Part shown: one piece after another, positions 19,200-28,102 of the stretch
How positions within the stretch are numbered: position 1 is the first letter of the stretch
Layout: each line of letters starts with the position of its first letter
Origin: Peribacillus frigoritolerans
GTDB lineage: Bacteria > Bacillota > Bacilli > Bacillales > DSM-1321
Direction of reading: 5' to 3'
NCBI RefSeq assembly: GCF_001636405.1
Contig: NZ_KV440950.1
Location: 302,001-366,000 of the forward strand
DNA length: 64,000 nt
Notes under the pieces: generated by a model
What the model was told of the DNA's origin: nothing
The model's database searches: none
Seen by the model: only the letters and a program-made list of their open reading frames with translations
Made by a program: the position numbers and the translations under genes

Positions 19200-20165
19200 A
19201 TGAAAAAGTTGATAGTGATAGGTTCGGTTTTAGTGCTGATTGGGGGAAGCGTTTGGTTTTTCATGAAGGACAATGCAGAGCCTGTCATTGCGAAATCGGT
19301 GACGGCTACAGTTGAAAAGGGAGATCTTGAAGTGCAAATAAGCGGTTCCGGATCGGTCGCTGCAATCAATAGTGAGGACATTACATCTTCCGTAACGGGT
19401 GAAGTGGACGAAGTCCTTGTAGAGAAGAATGAATTGGTTGAGAAAGGTGATGAACTTATTACCTTCACGGATGGAAGTGACCCGATAACGGCCCCATTCG
19501 ATGGTACCGTTACAACAATGGAAGTTGAAGAAGGGGATCGTGTATCAAGCAGTGAAGTGTTGGCACATGTCACGGATTATAAAAAATTGAAAACCACGAT
19601 CAGTGTTGATGAATTGGATGTTCCAAGTGTTAAAAAAGGACAAACGGTTGAAATTAAAGCCAGTGCTTTTGAAGATGAAACGTTTACGGGGGAAGTAACC
19701 AGTGTAGCAAAGGAAGGTACATATGAGAATGGAGTTTCTTCATTCGATGTCACTATCAAAATTGACGAACCCGGCGATATAAAAATTGGGATGTCGACTG
19801 AGGTGAGCATTTTGACGAATAGTGTAAAAGATGCTTTATATGTTCCGATTGAAGCAGTCCAAATCGACGGGGAAGAGAAATATGTGAATATACAACAATC
19901 CGGTACAACTGAAGGAGCTGCCAGTACAAAGAAAGTGGTTGAGACTGGAATCAGCAACGATAGATATATTGAAATAACTTCAGGGCTTGAAGAGGGACAG
20001 TTTGTTTCCTTGCCTATCACCATCAATGAAAGCTCCACTGGCAGCGGCGGCGAAGGAATGAGGGGAGGCCAAGGAGGCGAGATAAGAATGCAGAGCGGCA
20101 GCGGAATGCCAAGCGGCGGGATGCCAAGCGGTGGCGGAATGCCGAGTGGAAAGGGAGGTCAGTAA
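19200..20165 (+). CDS. Periplasmic-adaptor-like (MFP) subunit of an ABC exporter, YknX/MacA-like
   Basis: A 321-residue membrane fusion protein: N-terminal membrane anchor (LIVIGSVLVLIGGSVWFFM), a lipoyl/barrel-sandwich part (DITSSVTGEVDEVLVEKNELVEKGD; APFDGTVTTMEVEEGD), and beta-barrel domains. The C-terminal ~40 residues are low-complexity and rich in Gly, Ser, Met and Pro (GMPSGGMPSGGGMPSG). It is expected outside the membrane, coupled to the next two genes, as in YknXYZ or MacAB exporters of peptides or antibiotics. ATG at 19200 has AAAGGAG 7 bases upstream. Confidence 0.82.
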   Translation: MKKLIVIGSVLVLIGGSVWFFMKDNAEPVIAKSVTATVEKGDLEVQISGSGSVAAINSEDITSSVTGEVDEVLVEKNELVEKGDELITFTDGSDPITAPFDGTVTTMEVEEGDRVSSSEVLAHVTDYKKLKTTISVDELDVPSVKKGQTVEIKASAFEDETFTGEVTSVAKEGTYENGVSSFDVTIKIDEPGDIKIGMSTEVSILTNSVKDALYVPIEAVQIDGEEKYVNIQQSGTTEGAASTKKVVETGISNDRYIEITSGLEEGQFVSLPITINESSTGSGGEGMRGGQGGEIRMQSGSGMPSGGMPSGGGMPSGKGGQ

Positions 20166-20166
20166 A

Positions 20167-20907
20167 ATGGCGAAACCCATCATAAAAATTAAGAACATGT
20201 CTAAATCATATGAATTAGGCGGTGAAACGGTCAAGGCACTTCAGGATGTCTGTCTTACAATCGATAAAGGCGATTTCATTTCGATCATCGGTCCTTCTGG
20301 GTCAGGGAAATCGACGTTCATGAATATGATTGGCTGCCTTGATAAGCCTGACATAGGTGAATATCTTCTTGATGGTAAAGAAGTGGAAAAGATGAAGGAT
20401 AATGAGTTAGCTGCCATTCGTAATATTAAAATAGGGTTCATCTTTCAAAATTTCAATTTGTTGGGAAAACTGACAGCGTTGGAGAATGTCGAACTTCCCC
20501 TGGTTTATAGAGGGGCAAGCGTGAAGGAAAGAAGAGAAGTGGCCAATGCGTGCCTTGATATGGTGGGCCTTGGTGACCGGAAGAATCATCTGCCGACCCA
20601 ACTGTCGGGTGGACAGCAGCAAAGAGTTGCGATTGCAAGGGCACTTGCCGGTAATCCTCCCGTTTTATTGGCAGATGAGCCGACGGGGGCGCTTGATAGT
20701 AAAACGAGTAAAGAAGTGCTGCAGATGCTGAAAGAATTGAACGGGAAGGGACAAACAATCATTCTTATAACCCATGACTTGGAAGTGGCTAAAGAAGCGA
20801 CTCGTGTCGTCCGGATACAGGATGGTCAGCTATTTGAAAACGGAGGTGATTGGATTGAACCTGAGCGAATCAATGAAGATGGCTATACGCAGTATCAAAA
20901 CCAATAA
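20167..20907 (+). CDS. ABC exporter ATPase, YknY/MacB/LolD-like
   Basis: A 246-residue ATPase with Walker [11 protein letters not shown]-loop FQNFNLL, signature [15 protein letters not shown] and Walker B VLLADEPTGALD. The sequence belongs to the MacB/LolD/FtsE class that pairs with FtsX-type permeases. AGGGAGG precedes the ATG at 20167. The gene overlaps the permease gene by 53 bases. Confidence 0.9.
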   Translation: MAKPIIKIKNMSKSYELGGETVKALQDVCLTIDKGDFISIIGPSGSGKSTFMNMIGCLDKPDIGEYLLDGKEVEKMKDNELAAIRNIKIGFIFQNFNLLGKLTALENVELPLVYRGASVKERREVANACLDMVGLGDRKNHLPTQLSGGQQQRVAIARALAGNPPVLLADEPTGALDSKTSKEVLQMLKELNGKGQTIILITHDLEVAKEATRVVRIQDGQLFENGGDWIEPERINEDGYTQYQNQ

Positions 20908-22024
20908 AGTCAGAGCATTTTTAACCATGCTTGGGATCATAATTGGAGTTACCTCCGTAATCGTTCTGGTTTCGATTGGGCAAGGTTCTTCAAAGTCCGT
21001 TCAGGATGAAATCAATAGCCTGGGAACGAACCTGATAACGGTAAGTGTCACGGATACCGACTCCGTGGAGCTGACGGATGATACAATTGAACAGTTTAGA
21101 GAGCTGAGCGGGATAACGGAAGTGGCGCCTGTGGTCACTGGACGCGTTTATGCCAAGAACGGAGAAGCTACGGCGCAGGTTTCAATGACCGGTGCAACTT
21201 CATCCTACTTATCAGTCAGGGATCTAGAGCTCAGTCAAGGCCGGTTTTTGACGGATATGGAAACGGAATTACGCTCCAAGGTCGTTGTCCTGGGGTCGGA
21301 TGCAGCCACCACGCTTTTTGAAAATCAAAAAGCCGTGGACCAGAACGTGCTTATCGGTGGTGTTTCCTATCGCGTGATCGGTGTCCTGAAATCGGTAGGC
21401 ACCTCAATGGGATCGAGCGGGGATGATGTCATCATTGCACCTATCACCACTGCCGAAAGGGCTACAGGCAGCACGACAATCGGAACCGTCTATTTAAAAG
21501 CTGAGAACGAGAATATCATGGATAGGGCAATGTACCAGGTACAAGGTGCGATGACCACATCATTCCCAGAACAGAGTGATAACTACTCGGTGTCCAATCA
21601 AGAAGATCTGATGGATACAATGAGCTCTGTATCGGACACGTTCACACTCATGCTTGGCGGTATTGCCAGTATTTCGTTACTGGTAGGCGGAATCGGGATC
21701 ATGAATATCATGTTGGTTTCCGTCTCGGAGAGGACAAAGGAAATCGGGATTAGAAAAGCAATTGGGGCAAATCGGAAGTCGATTCTTCTTCAGTTCTTAA
21801 TTGAAGCGATGGTCCTGAGCTGCTTCGGGGGACTGTTGGGAGTTGGAATTGGCTTGGGAATCGCAAAATTGATTTCAGCTTTTTCAAGTTTAACGATTAG
21901 TTATTCATGGACGGTGACATTGTTTGCCTTTTTATTCTCCATTTTAATCGGGATAATGTTTGGTGTATTTCCTGCCAATAAGGCATCCAAATTAAATCCA
22001 ATCCAGGCACTGCGTCACGAATGA
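20855..22024 (+). CDS. ABC exporter permease, YknZ/MacB-like (FtsX fold)
   Basis: A 389-residue permease: one N-terminal membrane helix (FLTMLGIIIGVTSVIVLVS), a large extracytoplasmic MacB-type core domain (~residues 45-255), then three helices with the FtsX motif NIMLVSVSERTKEIGIRKAIGA. I chose the TTG at 20855 because GGAGGTGA is 6 bases before it and the MacB-type N-terminus starts here, so it begins inside the ATPase gene. Together with the two upstream genes it forms a tripartite exporter, probably for a peptide or amphiphile. Confidence 0.85.
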   Translation: MNLSESMKMAIRSIKTNKVRAFLTMLGIIIGVTSVIVLVSIGQGSSKSVQDEINSLGTNLITVSVTDTDSVELTDDTIEQFRELSGITEVAPVVTGRVYAKNGEATAQVSMTGATSSYLSVRDLELSQGRFLTDMETELRSKVVVLGSDAATTLFENQKAVDQNVLIGGVSYRVIGVLKSVGTSMGSSGDDVIIAPITTAERATGSTTIGTVYLKAENENIMDRAMYQVQGAMTTSFPEQSDNYSVSNQEDLMDTMSSVSDTFTLMLGGIASISLLVGGIGIMNIMLVSVSERTKEIGIRKAIGANRKSILLQFLIEAMVLSCFGGLLGVGIGLGIAKLISAFSSLTISYSWTVTLFAFLFSILIGIMFGVFPANKASKLNPIQALRHE

Positions 22025-22036
22025 ACATACCATTTT

Positions 22037-22071
22037 GAAAGAAAGCAGGCATTAAAAGCCCGCTTTCTTTT
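22037..22071 (+). terminator. Terminator after the exporter operon
   Basis: Stem GAAAGCAGGC / GCCCGCTTTC with one mismatch, followed by TTTTG. Confidence 0.75.
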
Positions 22072-22132
22072 GCATATGAAAAAGGATAAAATCAACATAT
22101 ATCACAATTGAGGCGGTTGGGAGGTACCCTGC

Positions 22133-22804
22133 ATGAAGGTTTTGGTGGTAGAAGATAATGTTTCATTATTAGAGTCGATCCGACAGATTTTGACGGATGA
22201 ATATGAAGTCGATACAGCGGATAATGGGGAAGATGGGCTATTCATGGCTCAACAAAGTATTTACGATATCATCATTTTGGATGTAATGCTTCCGGGGATC
22301 GATGGATTTGAAATCGTACGGAAAATCAGGGAAGCAAAAATAGATACAAGTGTCTTGTTTTTGACGGCAAAAGATGCACTTGAGGACCGTGTCAGAGGGT
22401 TGGAAATGGGTGGCGATGATTATTTAGTCAAGCCGTTTCAGGCACCGGAACTTAAGGCCAGGATTCGTGCCCTGCTTCGAAGGAGTGGCATTATTTCGCT
22501 AGAACAGCATGTGAAATACCGTAATATTGAACTGTTGGAAAAAGAAAAGGATATTTTGGTTGATGGAAAGGTCATTAAAATGACCTTGAAACAGTTTGAA
22601 TTACTGGAATACCTGATTCAAAATAATGGGAAAATATTGACCCGTGAGCAGATTTTCGACCGCATTTGGGGGTTTGATTCAGATACGACGATTGCCATTG
22701 TGGAAGTGTTCATCCATCACCTTAGAAAAAAATTGGAACCTTTCAATTATCATAAAGATATTCAAACCGTTCGGGGTATTGGTTATATGCTAAAACAACC
22801 ATAA
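22133..22804 (+). CDS. Response regulator, OmpR/PhoB family
   Basis: A 223-residue response regulator. The receiver domain has the acidic pair ED at 7-8, the phospho-acceptor Asp at 50 (ILDVMLPG) and the conserved Lys in LVKPF. The C-terminal domain is a winged helix (TREQIFDRIWG, VEVFIHHLRKKLE, VRGIGYML). It is followed after 10 bases by its sensor kinase. It is the natural candidate to bind the TTAAG direct repeats at 19133 and 24098. Confidence 0.92.
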   Translation: MKVLVVEDNVSLLESIRQILTDEYEVDTADNGEDGLFMAQQSIYDIIILDVMLPGIDGFEIVRKIREAKIDTSVLFLTAKDALEDRVRGLEMGGDDYLVKPFQAPELKARIRALLRRSGIISLEQHVKYRNIELLEKEKDILVDGKVIKMTLKQFELLEYLIQNNGKILTREQIFDRIWGFDSDTTIAIVEVFIHHLRKKLEPFNYHKDIQTVRGIGYMLKQP

Positions 22805-22814
22805 GGGGATCATT

Positions 22815-24053
22815 ATGTTCCAAAAAACAAGGCTTCAACTAACAATATTGAATTCTATCGTCTTTATTGTCTTAATAGCCATATTAAGCAGAACGATTTA
22901 TTTCTATACGGAAGACCAGATCTATAAGGATGTCAATGATTCACTTATAAAGGATTACCGGGATTTCAATAATGGCGGCATGCCAGGCGGACGTCCGCAA
23001 GGTGAGTTTCTCTTAGGACCGGGGCCAAGCGTCATCGTTTGGGGGCCGGATGATACGATCATTGAGCCAAGACTGAGTGTAGATAATTTTTTTAAGGTCA
23101 ATGAACCAAAGTTTTTCCCTAAAACTTTTGATGACATTGAAGAAATTTCAGTGAATGGATACACGTATCGGGCCCTTTCCACCCAGGTCGATACGGGGTA
23201 TGGACAGATGGCCGTACAATTCATCAGGAATGTGGATACAGAAAAGGAAATGCTCGATCGCTTGCTGCTCATATTGTTTGTTGGTGGAGGAATTGGAAGT
23301 CTAGTGGCGGTGGGCGCTGGCTATCTTCTGGCAGGACGGGCCTTGATCCCGGTCAAGAAATCCTGGGATCAGCAGCAGCAGTTTGTCTCGGATGCTTCGC
23401 ATGAAATTCGAACGCCGCTTGCTGTCATTCAATCGCGGGCTGATTTGCTATTTCAATCACCTAACGCGACAATCGAGGAAAAAGCCGTTGATATATCCAT
23501 CATTTCGAAAGAAGTCCGCCGATTGAATAAGCTTGTTAACGGACTTTTGACCTTGACCAGAACGGATTCGAATCAAATGGAGGTTAAGAAATCGAACTTT
23601 TTCCTTGATGATCTACTTATGGATATCGTGGAACAGTATACGGATATAGCTTCTTTTCAAGAGAAATCAATCATTAGCCATGCTCCCGAACAGGTAGTGT
23701 TTCATGGGGATAAAGAGAGAATTCATCAGCTATTGGTGATCTTGGTGGATAATGCCATGAAATTCACCGAGGAAGGCGGGGAAATTTCCCTATCCTGCAT
23801 CAAGAATGCTTCATCCATCATTCTTACTGTAGAAGATAATGGAATAGGCATTCCACAGGAAGAACTCCCCTTGATTTTTAACCGTTTTTACCAAGTGGAG
23901 CAATCCCGTTCGGCAAATGAAGGCTCTGGCTTAGGTCTATCCATAGCCAAATGGATTGTAAACACACATCAAGGGAACATCAAGGTTACAAGTGAGCAGA
24001 ATGAACGGACCCGTTTTGAAATCACTTTTCCGAGAAATCAAAGGAAAAATTAG
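22815..24053 (+). CDS. Membrane sensor histidine kinase
   Basis: A 412-residue kinase. Two membrane helices (residues ~9-30 and ~153-175) bound an extracytoplasmic sensing region containing a Gly/Pro-rich stretch GGMPGGRPQG. Then come a dimerisation domain with the H-box SDASHEIRTPL and a catalytic domain with N-box VDNAMKF, G1 DNGIGIP, F-box LIFNRFYQV and G2 GSGLGLSI. It pairs with the response regulator just upstream. The signal is unknown, but the neighbouring exporter and the shared Met-Pro-Gly motif point to a cell-envelope stimulus such as a peptide. Confidence 0.92.
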   Translation: MFQKTRLQLTILNSIVFIVLIAILSRTIYFYTEDQIYKDVNDSLIKDYRDFNNGGMPGGRPQGEFLLGPGPSVIVWGPDDTIIEPRLSVDNFFKVNEPKFFPKTFDDIEEISVNGYTYRALSTQVDTGYGQMAVQFIRNVDTEKEMLDRLLLILFVGGGIGSLVAVGAGYLLAGRALIPVKKSWDQQQQFVSDASHEIRTPLAVIQSRADLLFQSPNATIEEKAVDISIISKEVRRLNKLVNGLLTLTRTDSNQMEVKKSNFFLDDLLMDIVEQYTDIASFQEKSIISHAPEQVVFHGDKERIHQLLVILVDNAMKFTEEGGEISLSCIKNASSIILTVEDNGIGIPQEELPLIFNRFYQVEQSRSANEGSGLGLSIAKWIVNTHQGNIKVTSEQNERTRFEITFPRNQRKN

Positions 24054-24097
24054 CTGCCATCCAATACGAAAAAGACTCTTACTTTCTTCCTTGCTTC

Positions 24098-24129
24098 TTA
24101 AGGGAAAATTAAGGGTCTTTTTAGATAAT
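24098..24129 (+). promoter_or_regulatory. Activator-type promoter: second TTAAG-N6-TTAAG plus -10 box
   Basis: TTAAG at 24098-24102 and 24109-24113 (11 bp period) is followed after exactly 10 bases by GATAAT at 24124-24129. The geometry is identical to that at 19133-19164. The site overlaps a weak hairpin (AAAAGACTC ... GGGTCTTTT, 24069-24122) that may end the kinase transcript. Confidence 0.65.
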
Positions 24130-24168
24130 CATCTTATAAATACATTTATTTTCGGAGGAGAATCATTG

Positions 24169-24621
24169 ATGAAAAGACTTGGCAGGTTACACTTTTTGGT
24201 TGGAATATTAGTTTCGGTCCTATTAATGGCCCAAGCAGTCATCGGGATCATGATGTATGTGGATGGCAGCGGCAATGAGCCCATGAATCGACAGGCGGTG
24301 ATGGGTCAGCCTGCCGACCGCAGCAATACAACAGATTCGGATAATACGGAAAAATCGGCTAGTAGCAGTACGGAGACAGATGATTCATCGATGGAAACGG
24401 CAACTAATGATACGCAGGGCACTCCGCAAGGGGAGCCTAATGGTTCCGGGACTTCAGGAGAAATGCCAAGTGGCGGCGGTTTCCAAGGCAGAGGCTCTTT
24501 TGCTGGGAAATTCATCGACTTTTATCAAGGGGCAGGTGGCTTGGCCGCTTCCATCATCATCTTTGTAATTGGAGTCACTGGATTAGCGACAACGGTGATA
24601 TCCAGAAAAACAGCTGCCTGA
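24169..24621 (+). CDS. Small two-helix membrane protein with Gly/Ser/Met-rich outer loop
   Basis: A 150-residue protein I do not recognise. It has an N-terminal helix (LVGILVSVLLMAQAVIGIMMYV), a polar, low-complexity segment of about 90 residues rich in Ser, Thr, Asp, Glu and Gly that contains EMPSGGGFQGRG, and a C-terminal helix (LAASIIIFVIGVTGLATTVI). If both helices cross the membrane the loop lies outside. GGAGGAG precedes the ATG at 24169. It has its own promoter of the same type as the exporter operon, so it is likely co-regulated with it and may be an accessory or sensor-modulating protein. Confidence 0.7.
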   Translation: MKRLGRLHFLVGILVSVLLMAQAVIGIMMYVDGSGNEPMNRQAVMGQPADRSNTTDSDNTEKSASSSTETDDSSMETATNDTQGTPQGEPNGSGTSGEMPSGGGFQGRGSFAGKFIDFYQGAGGLAASIIIFVIGVTGLATTVISRKTAA

Positions 24622-24631
24622 ATAGTCGGTA

Positions 24632-24673
24632 TGAGGCAAGAGGAGGTTCCTTTCGAAGGGGAGCCTTCTTTTT
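24632..24673 (+). terminator. Probable terminator after the small membrane protein
   Basis: GAGGTTCCTT / AAGGGGAGCCTTC pair imperfectly and are followed by TTTTTT. Confidence 0.6.
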
Positions 24674-24797
24674 TATTCACGAAACCCATTATTGTCACTA
24701 ATTGTTATTTTAAAAAGGGAAATAATAATTGCACTTAAAAAAATATTAGTTTAATATAGACTTCTGGAGAGGTACGTACATGTATTTTGGATGAAAG

Positions 24798-24811
24798 AGA
24801 AAACGTTTGCA
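24798..24811 (+). promoter_or_regulatory. cre-like site upstream of nupC
   Basis: AGAAAACGTTTGCA matches the cre consensus at 13 of 14 positions. It overlaps TTGCAT, a possible -35 box, about 70 bases before the nupC start. This would suit repression of nucleoside uptake by CcpA. Confidence 0.55.
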
Positions 24812-24880
24812 TAAATTATTTGAGGGTATCCTACTATTAATGCACGAACATTAAATTCACCCTTAGTGGAGGCAGAATAT

Positions 24881-26065
24881 ATGAAATTTCTGATTGCAAT
24901 TTTAGGACTGCTTATCGTTTTTGGACTAGCTATCATAGTCAGCAGTGACCGGAAGAAAGTTAAAATTAAACCGATCATCCTCATGGTGGTCATTCAGCTT
25001 GTTTTAACTTATTTATTATTAAACACGAAGTTTGGTTTAGTCATCATCAATTCAATTGCCGATGGTTTCGGAAAACTTTTGGAATGGGCAAATGAAGGGA
25101 TCACTTTTGTATTTGGCGGGATTGTAAACGAAGGAGCATCGCCCTTCTTTTTAAATGTCCTTCTTCCTATCGTATTCATATCAGCATTAATCGGGATTTT
25201 ACAGCACTTCAAGATCCTTCCGTTCATCATGAAGTGGATTGGATTCGTTCTAAGTAAGGTGAATGGGATGGGTAAATTGGAATCTTACAATGCGGTTGCA
25301 TCAGCAATAGTAGGCCAATCCGAGGTTTTCATAACCTTGAAAAAACAACTCGGTGCCATTCCGCCATCTCGTATGTATACGCTTTGTGCATCAGCCATGT
25401 CAACTGTATCGATGTCGATCGTCGGTGCTTATATGACGATGATTGAACCAAAGTACGTCGTGACGGCCATTGTTATTAACATGTTTGGTGGATTTATCAT
25501 CGCATCCATTATCAATCCTTATACCGTAACGGATGAAGAGGATATTCTCCCTGTTGAAGAAGGGGCAGAGAAGCAGTCTTTCTTCGAAATGCTTGGGGAA
25601 TATATCATGGATGGGTTCAAGGTTGCCATCACTGTAGCGGCGATGTTAATTGGTTTCGTTGCTTTAATCGCCGGGATCAACAGTATATTCGACATGATTT
25701 TCGGTATCAGCTTCCAAGACATCATGGGGTATATCTTTGCACCGTTTGCCTTTATCATGGGTATACCGATTTCAGAAACCGTGACTGCTGGCGGAATCAT
25801 GGCGACGAAACTGGTAACCAATGAATTCGTTGCCATGCTGAGCTTAGGGGAAGCATCAGCTGCCTTGAGCGAAAGGACGATAGGGATCGTTTCGGTTTTC
25901 TTGGTTTCATTCGCTAATTTCTCATCAATTGGTATCATTGCCGGTGCAGTCAAAGGTCTTCATGAAAAACAGGGAAATGTTGTAGCCCGTTTTGGTTTGA
26001 AGCTGCTATATGGAGCGACTCTTGTCAGCATCCTATCAGCGATCATTGTAAGTGTGATACTTTAA
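24881..26065 (+). CDS. nupC: Concentrative nucleoside transporter NupC
   Basis: A 394-residue member of the CNT family of proton- or sodium-coupled nucleoside importers. Visible family features are FNKGASP-like [17 protein letters not shown], the [10 protein letters not shown] motif, and the C-terminal [17 protein letters not shown]. About ten membrane segments. ATG at 24881 has GTGGAGG 8 bases before it; the upstream in-frame start at 24866 is less likely. Single gene with a terminator. Confidence 0.9.
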   Translation: MKFLIAILGLLIVFGLAIIVSSDRKKVKIKPIILMVVIQLVLTYLLLNTKFGLVIINSIADGFGKLLEWANEGITFVFGGIVNEGASPFFLNVLLPIVFISALIGILQHFKILPFIMKWIGFVLSKVNGMGKLESYNAVASAIVGQSEVFITLKKQLGAIPPSRMYTLCASAMSTVSMSIVGAYMTMIEPKYVVTAIVINMFGGFIIASIINPYTVTDEEDILPVEEGAEKQSFFEMLGEYIMDGFKVAITVAAMLIGFVALIAGINSIFDMIFGISFQDIMGYIFAPFAFIMGIPISETVTAGGIMATKLVTNEFVAMLSLGEASAALSERTIGIVSVFLVSFANFSSIGIIAGAVKGLHEKQGNVVARFGLKLLYGATLVSILSAIIVSVIL

Positions 26066-26081
26066 ATAACGGATTTAACAT

Positions 26082-26119
26082 AAAAGGGCACTTGGGTTTA
26101 CTCCTAAGTGCCTCTTTTA
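26082..26119 (+). terminator. Terminator after nupC
   Basis: Stem AAAAGGGCACTTGGG / CCTAAGTGCCTCTTTT with one mismatch and a T-rich end. Confidence 0.85.
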
Positions 26120-26215
26120 TGTTTGTTACGCAAAGGTAGAATTTTTGAATTTGAAGGTGCTTGGCTTGCTGGTATATAATACATAAAATGACAGGCGTGA
26201 AAGGGGAGTTTTAGG

Positions 26216-27175
26216 ATGACGATGGATGGAAAAGAAACAGCTATCTTTGCAGGAGGCTGCTTTTGGTGCATGGTTGCTCCCTTTGATGAAATGGATGGTA
26301 TCATTTCAGTGACATCAGGTTATACAGGCGGTGAATTTGCCGCTCCAAGTTATAAACAAGTGATTACCGGTGCGACTGATCATGTCGAAGCGGTTCAAGT
26401 GGTATTCGACCCATCAATCATTTCCTATAAAACGTTATTAGAGATATTCTGGCAGCAAATCGATCCTACGGATGACGATGGACAGTTCTCGGATAGGGGA
26501 AAGCAATATAAGGCAGCCATTTTCTATCTTAATGAACGTCAGAAACGGGAAGCAGAACAATCGAAGGAAGATTTAATGATAAGCGGGCGGTTTAAGAAAC
26601 CTATTGTTACGGGTATTCTACCCTCGGGGCAATTTTACGCCGCTGAGGAGTATCATCAAGAATTCTATCGGAAAAATCAATTTCGCTATGCATTGTACCG
26701 TAAAGGCTCAGGCCGGGATGCTTTCATTAAAGAAAATTGGCCTAAGGATAATGCACACCTTAGAAAGACCTTAACGGAGAGCCAGTTTCATGTCACCCAG
26801 GAAAATGGCACGGAGCCGCCTTTCGATAATGCCTATTGGGATCACTTTGAAGAAGGCATTTATGTGGATGTCGTTTCTGGGGAGCCCCTATTCAATTCGC
26901 GGGATAAATATGATAGCGGTTGTGGGTGGCCAAGTTTCACGAAGCCCATCATGTCGGCAAGTGTCAATGAAAAAATGGATCTCAGCCACCGAATGACCCG
27001 GACCGAGGTACGCAGCAGGGATGCCGATTCACACCTTGGACATGTTTTTCCCGATGGTCCAAGTCCTAAAGGCACGAGATATTGCATAAACTCTGCGGCC
27101 CTTCGATTCATTCCCAGAAATGAAATGGAGAAAGCGGGATATGGAGATTTATTAATACTATTCAAAATGAAATAA
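26216..27175 (+). CDS. msrAB: Fused methionine sulfoxide reductase MsrA-MsrB
   Basis: A 319-residue fusion. MsrA occupies residues ~5-160 with the active-site GGCFWCM and [13 protein letters not shown]. MsrB occupies ~180-315 with GCGWPSF, SHLGHVF and the active-site Cys in RYCINSAAL. The paired CXXC zinc motifs seen in some MsrB proteins are absent. The enzyme repairs both S- and R-methionine sulfoxides in proteins. There is no signal peptide, so it is cytosolic. It lies 22 bases before an RsbR paralogue, with no terminator between them. Confidence 0.92.
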   Translation: MTMDGKETAIFAGGCFWCMVAPFDEMDGIISVTSGYTGGEFAAPSYKQVITGATDHVEAVQVVFDPSIISYKTLLEIFWQQIDPTDDDGQFSDRGKQYKAAIFYLNERQKREAEQSKEDLMISGRFKKPIVTGILPSGQFYAAEEYHQEFYRKNQFRYALYRKGSGRDAFIKENWPKDNAHLRKTLTESQFHVTQENGTEPPFDNAYWDHFEEGIYVDVVSGEPLFNSRDKYDSGCGWPSFTKPIMSASVNEKMDLSHRMTRTEVRSRDADSHLGHVFPDGPSPKGTRYCINSAALRFIPRNEMEKAGYGDLLILFKMK

Positions 27176-27197
27176 CTAGGGAGATAGGGGAAAACAA

Positions 27198-28079
27198 ATG
27201 GATAAAATAGATGAAAATTTATATCGATATATCCTTGATAACTCGTCGAAGATTACGGAAAACTGGCTGGCTTTAAGGGAAAAGCAGTCTGGGTCCATCT
27301 ATTCAATAGATTCTAATGAGGAAATCGAAAAGCTGCTTAGGGAACAGAATACATGGACCATCAAGACAGTGACAAGTGCTTTACTTGAAGATAAAACTGC
27401 TTTTATTGAAATGATGGAGCAGTGGGCCACACTTGTCGCGAAAAGCAGGGTTGAATCGGACACCCCCATTTACGAAGTGTTGGAAGCGCTTAATAAGGTA
27501 CGTGAAACATATTGGGCATTCATCACTGATTATATGCTCATGGATACGAAGATAACGAAAGAAATAATCATCCGGTGGAGCCGGCTTATTAATCGTGCCT
27601 TCGATCAATTGAACCGTGAGTTCACCGAGCAGTATTACCTTTTGACAAAAGAACGTTTGTCAGCTCAACAGGAGCTGATTAATGAACTGGGCGCTCCGGT
27701 CATTCCCATTGTTGATGCCATTGCGGTATTGCCGTTAATCGGTGAAATCGATACCTATCGGGCTAAGGAAATTTTGAATGGGACTCCAAGCAAATGCATT
27801 AGCAAAAATATCACACACTTATTCATCGATTTATCGGGAGTCTCCCTTTTGGATACAATGGTTGCCCAACAAATCTATCAATTGATAAGTACCCTGAACC
27901 TGTTAGGCATTCAATCGACCATTTCCGGGATTCGTCCTGAAGTGGCCCAGACATCGATTCAGTTAGGCCTTGATTTTAGTCAGGTTTCGACACATAGTAC
28001 TCTTAAACAGGCCCTTTCCAAGCAAGGGATCAAGCTATACGAGAAGGGTGCAGTTAATGAAAAAAACCAGATCCGCTAG
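27198..28079 (+). CDS. RsbR-type stressosome protein with STAS domain
   Basis: A 293-residue protein. The N-terminal half is a non-haem-globin-like sensor domain typical of RsbR proteins. The C-terminal half starts ELGAPVIPIVDAIAVLPLIGEIDT and continues into a STAS domain with LFIDLSGVSLLDTMVAQQI. The two Thr residues (in GEIDT and LLDT) correspond to the sites phosphorylated by RsbT in B. subtilis RsbRA. It would be a subunit of the stressosome feeding the general stress response. No rsbS, rsbT or sigB is nearby. It probably shares a transcript with msrAB. Confidence 0.85.
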   Translation: MDKIDENLYRYILDNSSKITENWLALREKQSGSIYSIDSNEEIEKLLREQNTWTIKTVTSALLEDKTAFIEMMEQWATLVAKSRVESDTPIYEVLEALNKVRETYWAFITDYMLMDTKITKEIIIRWSRLINRAFDQLNREFTEQYYLLTKERLSAQQELINELGAPVIPIVDAIAVLPLIGEIDTYRAKEILNGTPSKCISKNITHLFIDLSGVSLLDTMVAQQIYQLISTLNLLGIQSTISGIRPEVAQTSIQLGLDFSQVSTHSTLKQALSKQGIKLYEKGAVNEKNQIR

Positions 28080-28095
28080 GAATCTGGTTCTTTTT
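28063..28095. terminator. Terminator overlapping the rsbR-like stop codon
   Basis: Stem AACCAGAT / ATCTGGTT with inner CC/GG pairing encloses the TAG at 28077-28079 and is followed by TCTTTTTC. Minus-strand U-richness (TTTTTT) also suits termination of the convergent glnS. Confidence 0.85.
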
Positions 28096-28102
28096 CGTGA
28101 TT

